This document shows, piece by piece, positions 35,464 to 48,330 of a stretch of DNA of 64,000 bases. The stretch's first letter is position 1. The number at the start of each line of letters is the position of its first letter. Source of the DNA: Nyssa sinensis. Lineage: Eukaryota; Streptophyta; Magnoliopsida; Cornales; Nyssaceae. The notes beneath the pieces are model-generated. The model saw only the letters and a list, made by a program, of their open reading frames with translations, did not search any database and was not told the origin of the DNA. The stretch is from contig CM018051.1 in assembly GCA_008638375.1 (NCBI GenBank), forward strand, positions 33,391,740 to 33,455,739, written 5' to 3'. The position numbers and the translations under genes were made by a program.

Positions 35464-38093
35464 AAAGAAGAGAGAGAAATGAGTCGGTGTGGGTATTATA
35501 TATATATACGGGTTTGTGAGTTGAGAGGAAAATAGAAATAACTGAAGGAAGCAAGAAGCCAAAACTAGGAGGATTATTATCAAGGATTCAGAAGCAGAAG
35601 CTAAGAGGTTCTGAAGGTCACTGTAAGCAGAAATCCAGAAATATAGGTGAGTTTGTCAAGCTTTTGATTTTCTGATTCAAAGCATGAAGTTGAGTTTTAT
35701 TGATAGGGTCTTGTAGGGTATGAAAACTGAAACTCAATACAAAAAGAATCACTTAAAATGGTTGAGAAATCAGTGAGAAATGTTGAGTTGCAGGTTGGAG
35801 TGATAATACAGGTTTCACGAATTCTATGCTTAAACCTTTAGTTTTAGTTTGGGAAAATGATCTTTAATGGTGCAGAAAACATCTAGGATAAAATTTGAGT
35901 GAAACCTGCAACGTAACAGTCACGAAATTGAGAGGGAAGGTTTGGCCAGAAAATCGGTCGGAGTTATGGATCCCTATATTCGTGAAGATGGGGAGGGTCT
36001 TGATGAAAACTAAGGTTAGGGTTGAGATTCTTGAGGGAAGAGGGAGAGAACTGCATTGGATTTGATCCAAGATATCACCGGAACTGGGTCACCGTCACCG
36101 AAGAAGGTGACGAAACCCTAATGTTCTTTGACCGAGAAAGCGAGGAAGACAACACTGTTGTCTCGGGTTAAGACGGAACCGGGTTTGGGTCGGATCGGGT
36201 CGAGACCCGACTGGAAATAAAGGGGCAAACTATACTGTGTCGTTTTATAATTTAATTTTAAATGAAATTGGGTTGTTTGGTTGCAGGGATAGGAAATGTG
36301 GAATTGGGTTTGGGGTTAGCCGAGCCATGGATAGGATAAGGGAGGGGTTATTGGGTTCCGGTTCTTTGAAATGGACTGAACCGGTTGGTTCAGTGAAGGG
36401 TCAGACCGGTTTAGGGTTTTTAACCATGAACCCACTAGTTTAGACCGAGACTGTTGGAAATTGTGAACCGACCCCAGAAGTTTTAGGAAATTCCACTTTG
36501 GCCCAAACAGAAAAATTAATAAAATATTAATTTTTACAAAAATACCCCTAACTAAAATAAGGGTCAAACGAAGTCCAAACGAGGCAAATGAATAGTCAAA
36601 ATTTATTATCCCGGACATTCTGAGTCCAATGGTAAGGTCCGTTTCATAAGATGGGGTCCTGAAGGATAAAATACCGTAAAAGTGAAAAATGACCATTTTG
36701 CCCTTTTTAGTACAAAAGTCTAAATGAAATTTCGCGAAAGCCGAAACCGACTTTCTTTGGCATTCCGGACTCAATGGTAAGGTCTAAATTAGTGTTAGAG
36801 ATACTTATGATAGCAAGGCATAAAATTTGTTGAATAACATTAATTCTAAGACGGATCTATTGATATATAGAGGACTCGACAAGAAAGGGCAAACTCACGG
36901 GATACTGATTTAAGAACGCATATTTAAAGGTAAGTAAATTCCCTTTTTCTTCCATGTGGTGTTTCTAAAGCCAAGTTTATTCTTTACTGCCAAACTTGTA
37001 CTTTTGAAAGTACCTCATGTTATTGCTATCCACAATGTGATATTGTTCTATCTTGTGGACATTGATTGACTGCTATATCATTGTTATCATGTTGAACCAT
37101 GTTTTGAAAGGCCTACTGTTATGCTTTCATTGTATATATGATATTTCATTTTTATACTCTTATGGAATCACTTATGATCATGAAATATTTATGTATATCG
37201 GATTTGTGCTCAGTCACAATATCCATCTGATGCTTTCTGATTGACTGGAGACCTACGGGTCAAGTCTGTGAACGGACATATGGCAATTCACTGGAATTCA
37301 TTGGGGGGTACGCCGGGCCCCAAAAGATCGAGGGTGTGCCGAGCCCTGATACAGAATAAAAGCATCTCTCATTTGATTGATATGACTGTGATTGTTGAAT
37401 GACACTATTCCTTACGACTTATCTTACATTGAGAGGACATCCTTCATTGATTTGATTGTGATTGGTTTATTTTGGCAGTATATTCATGTTGATACATTGT
37501 TATTGAGAGTTTCATGTTGATGTTGTATCCATCACTCCTAACTGTACATTGTGACCTATTGTTCATTGGCCCTCAAGGCAACTATTCTCATTGGCTATCA
37601 CAGCATCTATTTCCTTATGATTGGCTATCATAATCTTATTCATGGATTCATTTTTCACCGATACCAGTGTCGGAGATCTGTTTTTACTTGCTAAGCTCTC
37701 GTAGCTCATTCCACCCTATTTACCCCCATTTCAGGTAATGACGCTGCAAGACCTTAGTAGGCGTCTAAGAGCGTAGGAGGACATTTTGAGGAAATGTACC
37801 ACTCTATGTTTAGTTATCCCATGTATTCACCACCCACGGGTGCTGGTTATGTCTGGTTCTTATTTTTGTTATTGTAGAACCATATCATGTGTTGAATAGA
37901 CTTCTGTTGACATTGTGTACTAAAAGACTTTCGCTGATTATGGTCATTGATAAGACTTCTGCTGTTATTGTTTTAAGATTTTAGTACTTTGCATATTAGT
38001 ACTATGATATAGGAATGGAAAAAGTAGGGACGACTTTCAGGTCGGCCCCGTGACAAGAGATTCGCATAGGGTGGGTTTCGGGTCGTGACAGCT

Positions 38094-38105
38094 TGGTATC
38101 AGAGC
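38094..38105 (+). other. Primer-binding site (tRNA-iMet), Gypsy element 2
   Basis: TGGTATCAGAGC three bases after the LTR end. Confidence 0.95.
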
Positions 38106-38254
38106 TATAGGTTCGATTGTGAGTCATGGGAGATAGGACTAGAGTTAGAATCAATAGATAAGACTGACATTTTATTTTGTACAAACATTGATTGTTTACC
38201 TTATACATTGACTGCTCATCTCATTGGTTATCATCACTGGTTATCTTTACAGAC

Positions 38255-39430
38255 ATGGTTAACACAAGACAGAATCCGTTGCCTTTAGATCGTCTAGATC
38301 AATTAGAAAGACTGATGTAGAGCATCATTGAGTCTTTGCCATAGATTCAGGCTAGTACTAGCCAACCGGCACAACTGGTACGACAGGAGCAGCCTGTCAA
38401 CACAGGCGGCAATATAGGAAACCGTCAAGGGAATGAACGAGACCCCACGTATTCATACGAGCGATTTTAGAAGATGAAACCTCCGAATTTTGACGGTACA
38501 CAAGGAGCCACAGTGGCTAAAGAGTGGATGTTAGAAATGAATAGGATTTATGAAATCCTGATTTGCACTGAAGTTCAGAAGGTGGCTTTTGCCACATATA
38601 TGCTCAAGGGGATAACATATAAGTGGTGGATGATTGAGAAGGCTAGGGAGCCAAGCATGGACTGGCAACGATTTACCGTAATCTTCAACAAGAATTACTT
38701 CTCCCAGGAAGTACGAAACTGGAGAATTGCTGAATTCATGGCACTACAACAGGGGACGATGACAGTGGAGCAGTACGAGGCCACATTTACTGAGTTGGCT
38801 AGATTTGCTCCAGGTGCTATCAATAGCGAGGACCTAAAAGCTCGCAAGTTTGAGGAAGGACTTAAGTGGTCTATCAAGGATAGACTAGTACCCCATCGGC
38901 TTGCTACTTACGATGATGTAGTAGAGATAGCTCGAATCATCGAAAGGAGTAGCGAGGAATTCGCCAAGAGATGAGGAAACTACAAACAGGGAGGTAATCA
39001 GAATAAGAAGCAAGGGCTTTCTTCTTCTGGACAGGAATCTACATTTACCAAGCCTGGAGCGGTGTCATAAGCGACAAGGTCCAGTCAGAAGAAACAAGGC
39101 AACACTAAAAAGGGTGCAACCAAGTGCTCTCGTTGCAATAATATCCATAAAGGCCAGTGCCTCAAGGATAGAAACTCTTGTTACTACTGTGGCCAGAAGG
39201 GACATTTTGCGAGAAAGTGCCCTCAAAAGGGTCAGGCCACGACAAGCACTACTTCGGTCAGAGCGCCAACAACCGGAGCAGCAGCACCTAGACCTCCGAC
39301 CTAAAAGAGTGGACAAGGGAACGCCCAGCAGCAGGCAGGACGGGTTTTCTCTATCTTACCAAGAGACGTGCAGGCTACAACTTCTGTAGTCACAGGTACT
39401 CTTTTAGTATGCTCATAACCTGCTCATGTT
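38255..39430 (+). pseudogene. gag: gag of Gypsy element 2 (many stops)
   Basis: Same Gag as element 1, starting at the ATG that opens MVNTRQN. The gag domain is open from 38474 to 38971 and the zinc knuckle CX2CX4HX4C is at 39179-39220. In-frame stops: 38318, 38342, 38468, 38972, 39068, 39302 and 39416. Six can be derived from Gln or Arg codons by C:G to T:A change, using element 1 as reference. The stop at 38972 is shared with element 1 (989). The protease begins directly after, without a separate start. Confidence 0.92.
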
Positions 39431-42400
39431 TTATTTGACACTGGATCTACACATTCATTTATATCCCCTACGTATGCTGCTAGATTGAACATAGTGACAG
39501 AACCCTTAGGGTATTCATTGCGTGTTTCTATACCATCGGGGAAATCATTGTTGGGAGATACTATATGTAGAAATTATGGGATACAGATTGGGGAGGTATG
39601 TTTAACTGCTGACCTGATACCATTGGGAATTTGTGGGTTCGATGTTATTCTAGGAATGGATTGGTTAGCCACTAATCATGCTACGATAGACTGTGTGGCT
39701 AAACGAGTCCTCATACAGAATCCCCAATTTTCGATAGTTGATTTTGAGGGAGCAGAGGTAGCTTCTCCACCCTACTTCATTTCCTCTATCCAGGCTAGGC
39801 GTCTACTTCACAAAGGATGCCACGGGTTCTTGTACAGTGTTCAAAATACTGACTCTCAACAGTCTGAGTTAGAAAAGATTCCCATTGCTAGGGAATTTCC
39901 TGGGGTATTTCTGGATGATCTTCCAGGGATGTCCATAGATAGAGAGATTGAGTTTTGCATCGATGTACTGCCAGACACTACACCGATATCCAAGACACCA
40001 TATAGGATGGCACCAGCAGAGCTAAAGGAGCTGAAGCTCCAGTTACAGGAATTATTGGACAAGGGTTTTATACAACCCAGCTCGTCACCATGAGGTGCAT
40101 CTGTATTGTTTGTCAAGAAGAAGGATGGAACCATGAGATTGTGTATTGACTATAGAGAGCTGAATAAGGTTACCATCAGGAACAGATACCCACTGCCTAG
40201 AGTGAATGATCTGTTCGACCAATTAAAGGGGGCTCAGGTGTTCTCAAAGATCGACCTGAGGTCCGGTTATCATCAACTGAAGGTCAGACCTGCGGATATT
40301 CAAAAAACAGCATTCAGAACACGGTATGGACACTACGAGTTCCTCATTATGCCATTTGGGGTGACTAATGCCCCAGCTGCATTCATGGATATGATGAACC
40401 GTGTGTTCAAGCCATACTTAGATGACTTCGTAATCGTATTCATAGATGATATTTTGGTTTATTCCAAGAATTCGATAGAACATGAAGTACATTTGAGGAA
40501 AGTATTACAGAAGTTAGGGGAGCAGAAGCTTTACGCTAAGCTGAAGAAGTGTGAATTCTAGCTCCTTAATATAGAATTTCTAGGACACGTGATCAACAAG
40601 GAAGGAATCTCTATCGATTCTTAGAAAATCGAGGCAATCATGAATTGGCCTCGGCCAACTAGTGTCACGGAAGTGCAGAGTTTCATGGGGTTAGCAGGCT
40701 ACTATAGGAGGTTTGTCAAGGACTTCTCCAAGATAGCTATGCCTATTACCCAGCTAACCAGAAAGGGTGTTCCTTTTGATTGGACAGAGAAGCAAGAGAG
40801 GAGTTTCCAAGAGTTGAAGGAGCGCCTAGTCACAGCTCCTATATTGACAGTACCAGATGGAACTGAAGGGTTTGTAGTTTATAGTGATGCCTCATTCAAG
40901 GGCTTGGGGTGTGTGTTGATGCAGAACCAAAAAGTAGTAGCGTATGCTTCATGACAGTTGAGGCCCCATGAGGGGAACTATCTGACACACGATCTCGAGC
41001 CAGCAGCCATTGTCTTCACTTTGAAGATATGGAGGCATTACTTGTACGGAACCACATGTGAGATTTTCACTAATCATAAGAGCCTTAAGTATCTATTTAC
41101 ACAGAAGGAGCTCAACATGAGACAACGTCGTTGGTTAGAACTATTGAAGGACTACGAGGTCAGCATACAGTACCACCCTGGGAAGGCAAACGTGGTAGCT
41201 GACACTCTTAGTAGAAAGTCATCAGGGAGCTTGGCTTGCCTATTGACAATACAGACAGAGATACTGAAGGATTTGGAGAATATAGAGATAGAGATAGTTC
41301 TGCGCATCTCTGAGGCACTATGTGCCAACGTCACGGTCGGTTTATCGACTTTAGACAAGATCAGAGAACAGCAGACTCATGATGAGAAATGGACTAAGCT
41401 TCGCCAGGAAGTTGAGACACGCAAAGACTCCAAGTTTACAGTGCGAGAGGGAATGTTATGCTATCAGGGTAGGATTTGCGTACCCGATAAGCCCGAACTC
41501 AAGAAGGAGATTCTTGATGAGGCACACTGTTCAAGATTTGCCTTGCATCCAGGGAACACCAAGATGTACCACAATCTCAAGGGTACTTATTGGTGGTCTG
41601 GGATGAAGTGTGACATAGCTGAGTACATAGCACGATGTGCCAAGTGCTAGCAGGTCAAGGTAGAGCACCAGAAGCCTAAAAGACTTCTGCAATCGCTACC
41701 TATTCCCGAATGGAAGTAAGAATGCATCACGATGGACTTTGTGTCAGGGTTGCCAAAGACAGTTAGGGGAAGCGATTCATCTGGGTCATTGTGGATAGAT
41801 TGACCAAGACAGCTCATTTCCTGGCAACCAAGACGACGCAGACTCTACAGCGACTAGCCGAATTATATATCAGGGAAATTGTCAAACTTCACGGCGTCCC
41901 AATATCCATTGTATCTGATAGGGATCCACGTTTTGTATCACGATTTTGGAAAGGTCTACAGCAAGCTATGGGTACAGAACTAAGTCTTAGTACTGCGTAT
42001 CATCCCGAGACTGACGGCTAGTCAAAAAGGACGATACAGACTCTAGAGGACTTACTACGATTCTGTGTCATAGACTTTGAAGGGAGTTGGGAGGATCAGT
42101 TACCACTGGTGGAATTCACGTACAATAATAGCTATCAAGCTAGTATTGGAATGGCACCATATGAAGCATTATACGGCAGGAAGTGCCGATCACCACTGTG
42201 TTGGACAGAGGTCGGTGATAGGAAACTCTATGGGCCAGAAATAGTAAAACAGACTACAGAGAAGATACAGCTGATCCGACAGCGTTTACTAGCAACTCAG
42301 AGCCGACAAAAGAGCTGTGCGAATGCTCACCGATGAGAGTTGGAGTTCACAAAGGGTGATTATGTGTACTTAAAAGTATCACCCATGAAGGGTGTAGTCA

Positions 42401-42772
42401 AGTTTGGCAAGAGAGGGAAGCTCGGGCCAAGGTACATTGGGCCATTCATGATCATAGGAAGGGTTGGACCTGTAGCCTACCAGCTTGCCTTACCATCAGA
42501 GTTAGCACATGTTCATGATGTGTTTCATGTTTCGATGCTAAGGAAGTGTATACAGAATGTAGATCAGGTAGTTGAACATGAACCCTTAGATGTCCAGGAA
42601 AATCTGAGTTATATAGAGCATCCAGTTCAGATATTGGATCGTTGAGATCAAGTTCTACGAAACAAGACTATTTCATTAGTCAAAGTTCTGTGGAGGAGTC
42701 ACTGAATGGAAGAAGCTATTTGGGAACGAGAAGATGACATGCGCGCCAAATATCCACAGCTATTTTCATAGT
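39431..42772 (+). pseudogene. pol: pol of Gypsy element 2: protease, RT, RNase H, integrase, chromodomain-like tail
   Basis: The protease DTGSTHSF starts at 39438, with ILGMDWL near 39650. RT motifs: [14 protein letters not shown] (about 40133), [13 protein letters not shown] (about 40244) and FIDD (40439-40450). RNase H has YSDASFKG (about 40880). Integrase keeps ALHPG in the zinc finger (element 1 has lost this His), but the second Cys pair runs into TAG at 41648. The tail keeps LVKVLWRSH and EREDDMRAK. Stops at 40091, 40559, 40622, 40952, 41648, 41717, 42019, 42334, 42643 and 42703. A 1-bp deletion near 41779, compared with element 1, moves the rest to another frame. Confidence 0.94.
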
Positions 42773-42806
42773 AGCATATGCTAAGTTTAGGGACAAACTT
42801 ATTTTT

Positions 42807-42819
42807 AAGGGGGTAAGAA
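42807..42819 (+). other. Polypurine tract, Gypsy element 2
   Basis: AAGGGGGTAAGAA immediately before the 3' LTR. Confidence 0.9.
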
Positions 42820-45800
42820 TGTGATATCCCAACCCGGGATACGACACATATATCGAGGTAGGTTGACTGAGTAGTATAATATGAACTATTAAGCTCTATG
42901 TCATGATATATTATTCACTGTACGCTTTTAGAATGTAAATGGTTCGACTTGTATAATTAGTGTCGGGTAACACCCGAGCACCCCAGGACCTAACATCGTA
43001 GTGCGTGCAAACATGCATTTCCATGCACAATCATAATTCATGAACGTGTAGTATATCTAAAATGAGTGTATGTGTGCGTTGTTATAAATATATTTATATG
43101 CATATATATGGATGTATAGGCTTATGTAAGAGAGTATTGTATATATGTATACATGTATGAATACATGTGGCATGATGTATAGCAGAAATATATATATATA
43201 TATATATACATGTATATGTAATAAAATATCAAGAGAGGAAAAAGGGAAAAGGGGTTGCATGTGGGTTGCTGACAAGTGAGTATGTCACTGTGTGTGTGTG
43301 TGTGTGTGTTGTGCGGCTGAGAGGAAAGCACCAAGGCCACCGACCTTGGTGCAAGTGGTATTATACATATATATATATATGTATGTATGTATAACATTCA
43401 TGGTACATGGATGGTTAGGGTTTAATAGACGGTTCTCTGCAGTCAAGACTGACTGCAAGAGAGAGAGAGAGAGAGAGAGAAGAGAGAGAAATGAGTCAGT
43501 GTGGGTATTATATATATTTATATATATATATATATAGGTTTGTGAGTTGAGAGGAAAATAGAAACAACTGAAGGAAGCAAGAAGCCGAAACTGGGAGGAC
43601 TAATATCAAGGATTCAGAAGCAGAAGCTAAGAGATTCTGAAGGTTACTGTAAACAGAAATCCAAAAATATAGGTGAGTTTGTCAAGCTTTTGATTTTCTA
43701 ATTCAAAGCATGAAGTTGAGTTTTATTGATAAGGTCTTGTAGGGTATGAAAATTGAAACTCAATACAAAAAAGAATCACTTAAAATGGTTGAGAAATCAA
43801 TGAGAAATGTTGAGTTGCAGGTTGGAGTAATAATACGGGTTTCACGAATTTTATGCTTAAACCTTTAGTTTTAGTTTGGGAAAATGATCTTTAATGGTGC
43901 AGAAAACATCTAGGATAAAGTTTGAGTGAAACCTGTAACATAACAGTCATGAAATTGAGAGGGAAGGTTCGGCCGAAAAATCGGCCGGAGCTATGGATCC
44001 CTATATTCGTGAAAATGGGGAGGGTCTTGATGAAAACTAAGGTTAGGGTTGAGATCCTTGAGGGAAGAGGGAGAGAACTGCATTAGATTTGATCCAAGAT
44101 ATCACCAGAACTGGGTCACCGTCATCGGAGAAGGTGATGAAACCCTAATGTTCTCTGACCGGGAAAGTGAGGAAGACAACATTGTTGTCTCGGGTTAAGA
44201 CGGAACCGGGTTTGGGTCGGATCGGGTCAGGATCCGACCGAAAATAAAGGGGCAAACTATACTGTGTCATTTTACAATTTAATTTTAAATGAAATTGGGT
44301 TGTTTGGTTGCAGGGATAGGAAATGTGGAATTGGGTTTGGGGTTATCCGAGCCATGGATAGGATAAGGGAGGGGTTATTGGGTTCCGGTTCTTTGAAATG
44401 GACTGAACCGGTTGGTTTAGTGAAGGGTCAGACTGGTTTAGGGTTTTTAACCGTGAACCCACTGGTTCAGACCGGGACTCTTGGAAATTATGAACCGACC
44501 CCAGAAGTTTTAGGAAATTTAACTATGGCCCAAATAGAAAAATTAATAAAATATTAATTTTTACAAAAATACCCCTAACTAAAATAAGGGTCAAACGAAG
44601 TCCAAACGAGGCAAATGAATAGTCAAAATTTATTATCTCAGACATTCTGAGTCCAATGGTGAGGTCCGTTTCATGAGATGGGGTCATGAAGGATAAAATA
44701 CCGTAAAAGTGAAAAATGACCATTTTGCCCTTTTTAGTACAAAAGTCCAAATGGAATTCCGTGAAAGCCGAAACTGACTTTCTTCGACATTCCGGACTCA
44801 ATGGTAAGGTCTAAATTAGTGTTAGAGATACTTATGATAGCAAGGCATAAAATTTGTTGAATAACATTAATTCTAAGACGGATCTATTGATATATAGGGG
44901 ACTCGACATGAAAGGGCAAACTCACGGGATACTGATTTAAGAACGCACATTTAGAGGTAAGTAAATTCCCTTTCTCTTCCATGTGGTGTTTCTAAAGCCA
45001 AGTTTATTCTTTACTGCCAAACTTGTACTCTTGAAAGTACCTCATGTTATTGCTATCCACAATGTGATATTGTTCTATCTTGTGGACATTGATTGACTGC
45101 TATATCATTATTATCATGTTGAACCATGTTTTGAAAGGCCTACTGTTATGCTTTCATTGTATATATGATATTCCATTTTTATACTCTTATGGAATCACTT
45201 ATGATCATGAAATGTTTATGTATACCGGATTTGTGCTCAGTCACAATATCTATCTGATGCTTTCTGATTGACTGAAGACCTACGGGTCAAGTCCGTGAAC
45301 GAACATATGGCAATTCACTAGAATTCACTGGGGCGTACGCCGGGCCCCAAAAGACCGAAGGTGTGCCGAGCCTTGACACAGAATAAAAGCATCTCTCATT
45401 TGATTGATATGACTGTGATTGTTGAATGACACTATTCCTTATAACTTATCTTACATTGAGAGGACATCCTTCATTGATTTGATTATGATCGGTTTATTAT
45501 GGCAGTACATTCATGTTGATACATTGTTATTGAGAGTTTCATGTTGATGTTGTATCCATCACTCCTAACTGTACATTGTGACCTATTGTTCATTGGCCCT
45601 TAGGGCAACTATTCTCATTGGCTATCACAACATCTATTTCCTTATGATTGGCTATCATAATCTTATTCATGGATTCATTTTTCACCGATACCAGTGTCGG
45701 AGATCTGTTTTTACTTGCTAAGCTCTCGTAGCTCATTCCACCCTATTTACCCCTATTTCAGGTAATGACGCTGCAAGACCCCAGTAGGAGTCTAAGAGCG

Positions 45801-46116
45801 TAGGAAGACATTTTGAGGAACTGTACCACTCTATATTTAGTTCTCCCATGTATTCACCACCCATGGGTGCTGGTTATGTCTGGTTCTTATTTTTGTTATT
45901 ATAGAACCATATCATGTATTGAATAGACTTCCGCTGACATTGTGTACTAAAAGACTTCCGCTGATGATGGTCATTGATAAGACTTCCGCTGTTATTGTTT
46001 TAAGATTTTAGTACTTTGCATATTAGTACTATGATACAGGAATGGAAAAAGTAAGGACGAATTTCGGGTCGGCCCGCGACACGAGATCCGCATAGGGTGG
46101 GTTTCGGGTCGTGACA
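42820..46116 (+). repeat. 3' LTR of Gypsy element 2 (3297 bp)
   Basis: Partner of 34830-38090. It differs by point changes and short indels: it has about 12 extra bases near 43143-43160 and longer AT runs near 43190 and 43512. The three GACTTCCGCTG boxes are intact here (45926, 45953 and 45981). Confidence 0.95.
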
Positions 46117-46121
46117 GTATA
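46117..46121. repeat. Target-site duplication, Gypsy element 2, right copy
   Basis: GTATA, identical to 34825-34829. Confidence 0.93.
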
Positions 46122-46490
46122 AGGGGGCCCATGAGGCGTCTTACGGATCTATTCAGATAATGGAATTAGAGCCAACGTAGTTTTCTAATTCATTTTATTC
46201 TATCAAGAGTGATAGGATGAATTAAATTAGGAAAATGAGAAAATAATAGGGTTTTAGGAAGCGTACTTGAGTGTTTGGGTTGAATCAAACAAATCTTGAG
46301 CTTGAACACCTTGGATTGAATATTCACTGGTGTTGAACTCCTTCTTTAGTGGATTAGAACTATTGCTTGTGTAGAACAAGGCTTCAAATAACATGGAAGA
46401 AGAAATATGGGAAAGAGAGAAGAGGAACTATTTCAGCAGCATCTGGCTTCTAAATTTTTTTGTTTCTTGATTATGGTGGCCATGAGGTCT

Positions 46491-46498
46491 TATTTATA
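46491..46498 (-). promoter_or_regulatory. TATA box of LTR G
   Basis: TATAAATA on the minus strand in the context CCTATAAATAAGACC, downstream of the minisatellite in LTR sense. The likely promoter of LTR G. Confidence 0.5.
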
Positions 46499-46939
46499 GG
46501 AAAACAGTAAGGATGTTTGGTCCAAGGGCTCACAATGAATCTTATGGATGGATGGCCAAGACTAATGCTTAATATGCAAGCAATTTAGATTAGGAAGTTA
46601 TTTTGTGCACAAATCTAGGGAAAATCTCTTGGAATAAGGAATGGAGGAAGATAGGCAAGTATTTGGAGAAAAGAAAATTACAAAAATGCCACTAAAGCAT
46701 AAAAAATTCAAAATTTTTCCTACGGGCTAAAATTACCAAAATAACCATATATAGGTAAAATGGCAATGAAATTACATGTATGCCCATGAATGACCAAAAT
46801 AACCTATATAGGATATGAATAGTCTACAATTACCAAAATGCCCTCCAAAGGGTAAAATGACACCAGTATAGAAATACCCCTAGAAGGTGGAAAACTTCTA
46901 GTATTTACCAAACTCCTTTCAAGGGTAAGTAAACACAAG

Positions 46940-47715
46940 AAATAACCAAAATGCCCTTACTATACATAATGACCAAAGAGCCAAAAATGCCCTCTATGGG
47001 TAAAATGACGGAAATGCCTTCTATAGGTGAAATGACCAAAATGTCATTTACGGACAAAATGACCAAAATGTTAAAAATGCCCTTTATAGAAAAAATGACA
47101 GAAATTCCCTCTATAGGCAAAATATCGAAAATGTCCTCTATGGGCAAAATGTCGAAAATGCCCTCTATGGCAAAAATAACGAAAAAAACCCTCTATGGGA
47201 AAAATTACCAAAATGCCATTTATTAGAAAATGACTAAAATGTCCTCGATCTATGGGCAAAATGACCAAAATGCCCTCTCTGGACAAATGAGAAAAATGCC
47301 AAAAATGCTCTCTATGAGCGAAATGACTAAAATGTCCTATATGGACAAAATGACCAAAATGTCGAAAATGATCTCTATGAACAAAATTACAAAAATGCCC
47401 TCTATGAGTGAAATGACCAAAATACACTCTATGGGCAAAATGACCAAAATGTCAAAAATGCCCTCAATGAACAAAATGGTAAAAATTCCTTCTATGGGTG
47501 AAATGACCAAAATGCCCTCTATGAAAAAAATAACCAAAATGTCAAAATGTCCTCTTATGGGAAAAATGCCCCCTCTATGGGAAAAATAACCAAAATTCCC
47601 TTTATGGACAAAATGACCAAAATGTAAAAAATGCACTCTACGGGAAAAATGCCCCCTTTAGGGAAAAAAATGATGAAAATGCCCTCTATGGGCAAAATGA
47701 TGGAAAAATACCCAT
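46940..47715. repeat. 27-bp minisatellite in LTR G
   Basis: Degenerate tandem array of CTCTATGGGCAAAATGACC + AAAATGCC (27 bp), roughly 25-30 units, with occasional longer units containing an extra ATGTCAAAA segment. Looser copies extend back to about 46680. Because 27 is divisible by 3, long artefactual frames open on both strands (for example 46951-47226, 47071-47427 and 47230-47589). These are not genes. Confidence 0.93.
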
Positions 47716-47797
47716 AGATGGGACATATTGTTATAATTTCCCAAGAATGGAAAAACTAACGTTATTCATTCAAGGGTCTCAAAATTAGGTGTCTACA

Positions 47798-47802
47798 CTA
47801 GT
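47798..47802. repeat. Target-site duplication, solo LTR G, right copy
   Basis: CTAGT, identical to 34242-34246. Confidence 0.85.
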
Positions 47803-48330
47803 AGCTTTATAAATGTTTTTAAATTCTATCCATGAAAGAATTGTATTTTATTCTGGTTTTCCTTAAAAACTCACTGAAGGGCACCAGTGTTACTTATGAG
47901 TTTTTCACAAATCTCACATGGATTCACCCATGTATATTTCAGGTATTCTAGAGAAAGGAAACGTTTGTAAGCCTAGAAGAGCAACATAGAGACTCTTGTG
48001 TCTTGAGGACGAAACCACTAAGAGTATGCGATGTTTCAAGCAAAACTGAAATGAATAAGACTAGCAGACCATAGTTAGACAATAGTCTCAAATCTGTATG
48101 TAATGGGCCCACCTTAATGTAAACTTTGATTAATGATGTACAATGTACAATTATGATTCAGTTCTACTATGCCGAGTGTATTTGTATTTCAAAAAAAGAA
48201 TTACTCGTGAAATTCCGCTACAAACTAAAGGTAAAATAAATGCATTTAACTTATAACCGAATTGAAGGCCTTATGGCCCATCACATTCTGCAATCCGCAA
48301 TCCACATAGGGTGGGTTTTGGGATTTGACA
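47803..48330 (+). mobile_element. Truncated Gypsy LTR I, right part
   Basis: Resumes LTR I after LTR G and ends CATAGGGTGGGTTTTGGGATTTGACA, a degenerate form of the common LTR end. An acceptor-like TATTTCAGGTATTC lies at about 47935. No coding signal. Confidence 0.65.

Larger units (their letters stand above)
34830..38090 (+). repeat. 5' LTR of Gypsy element 2 (3261 bp)
   Basis: TGTGATATCCCGACCC...GGGTCGTGACA. Internal landmarks: (TG)n at 35279-35300, an AT-rich TATA-like tract near 35494-35508, (GA)n at 35442-35463, a donor-like ATAGGTGAGTTTG (about 35644), GAGTTGCAGGTT (about 35782), AACCGGTT palindromes (about 36380), two roughly 140-bp modules (about 36612-36790), AAAGGTAAGTAAA (about 36926) and CATTTCAGGTAATG (about 37729). 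Confidence 0.95.
34830..46116 (+). mobile_element. Gypsy element 2, structurally complete (11287 bp)
   Basis: Complete Tekay/Del-like element of the same family as element 1: 5' LTR 34830-38090, PBS 38094-38105, gag-pol 38255-42772, PPT 42807-42819, 3' LTR 42820-46116 and a perfect GTATA duplication. All coding domains are present in order, but the frame has 17 in-frame stops and one frameshift, so it can move only if helped in trans. By eye, about 218 aligned LTR bases (36240 and 44267 onwards) show 10 differences, so the insertion is not recent. Confidence 0.96.
34247..47797 (-). mobile_element. Solo LTR G (2.26 kb) with Gypsy element 2 nested inside
   Basis: Once element 2 and one copy of its duplication are removed, 34247-34829 plus 46122-47797 form one sequence. 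In its own sense (minus strand) it starts TGTAGACACCTAATTTTG and ends GCGCTCACA, with CTAGT on both sides. TGTAGACACC starts are known for plant Gypsy LTRs. It carries the 27-bp minisatellite (46940-47715), a minus-strand TATA box (46491-46498) and the GGGATGGGTGTCTAAC segment (about 34582-34597). No coding sequence, so a solo LTR. Confidence 0.82.

Noticed and set aside
36316..36774. 152-codon minus-strand frame in the element 2 LTR
   Set aside because: Antisense over the 140-bp modules; interrupted in the other LTR of the same element.
46905..47636. Long overlapping frames on both strands with repeated MTKMPSMGK or FGHFVHRG-like peptides
   Set aside because: By-products of a 27-bp minisatellite whose length is a multiple of three; both strands are open and no domain is visible.
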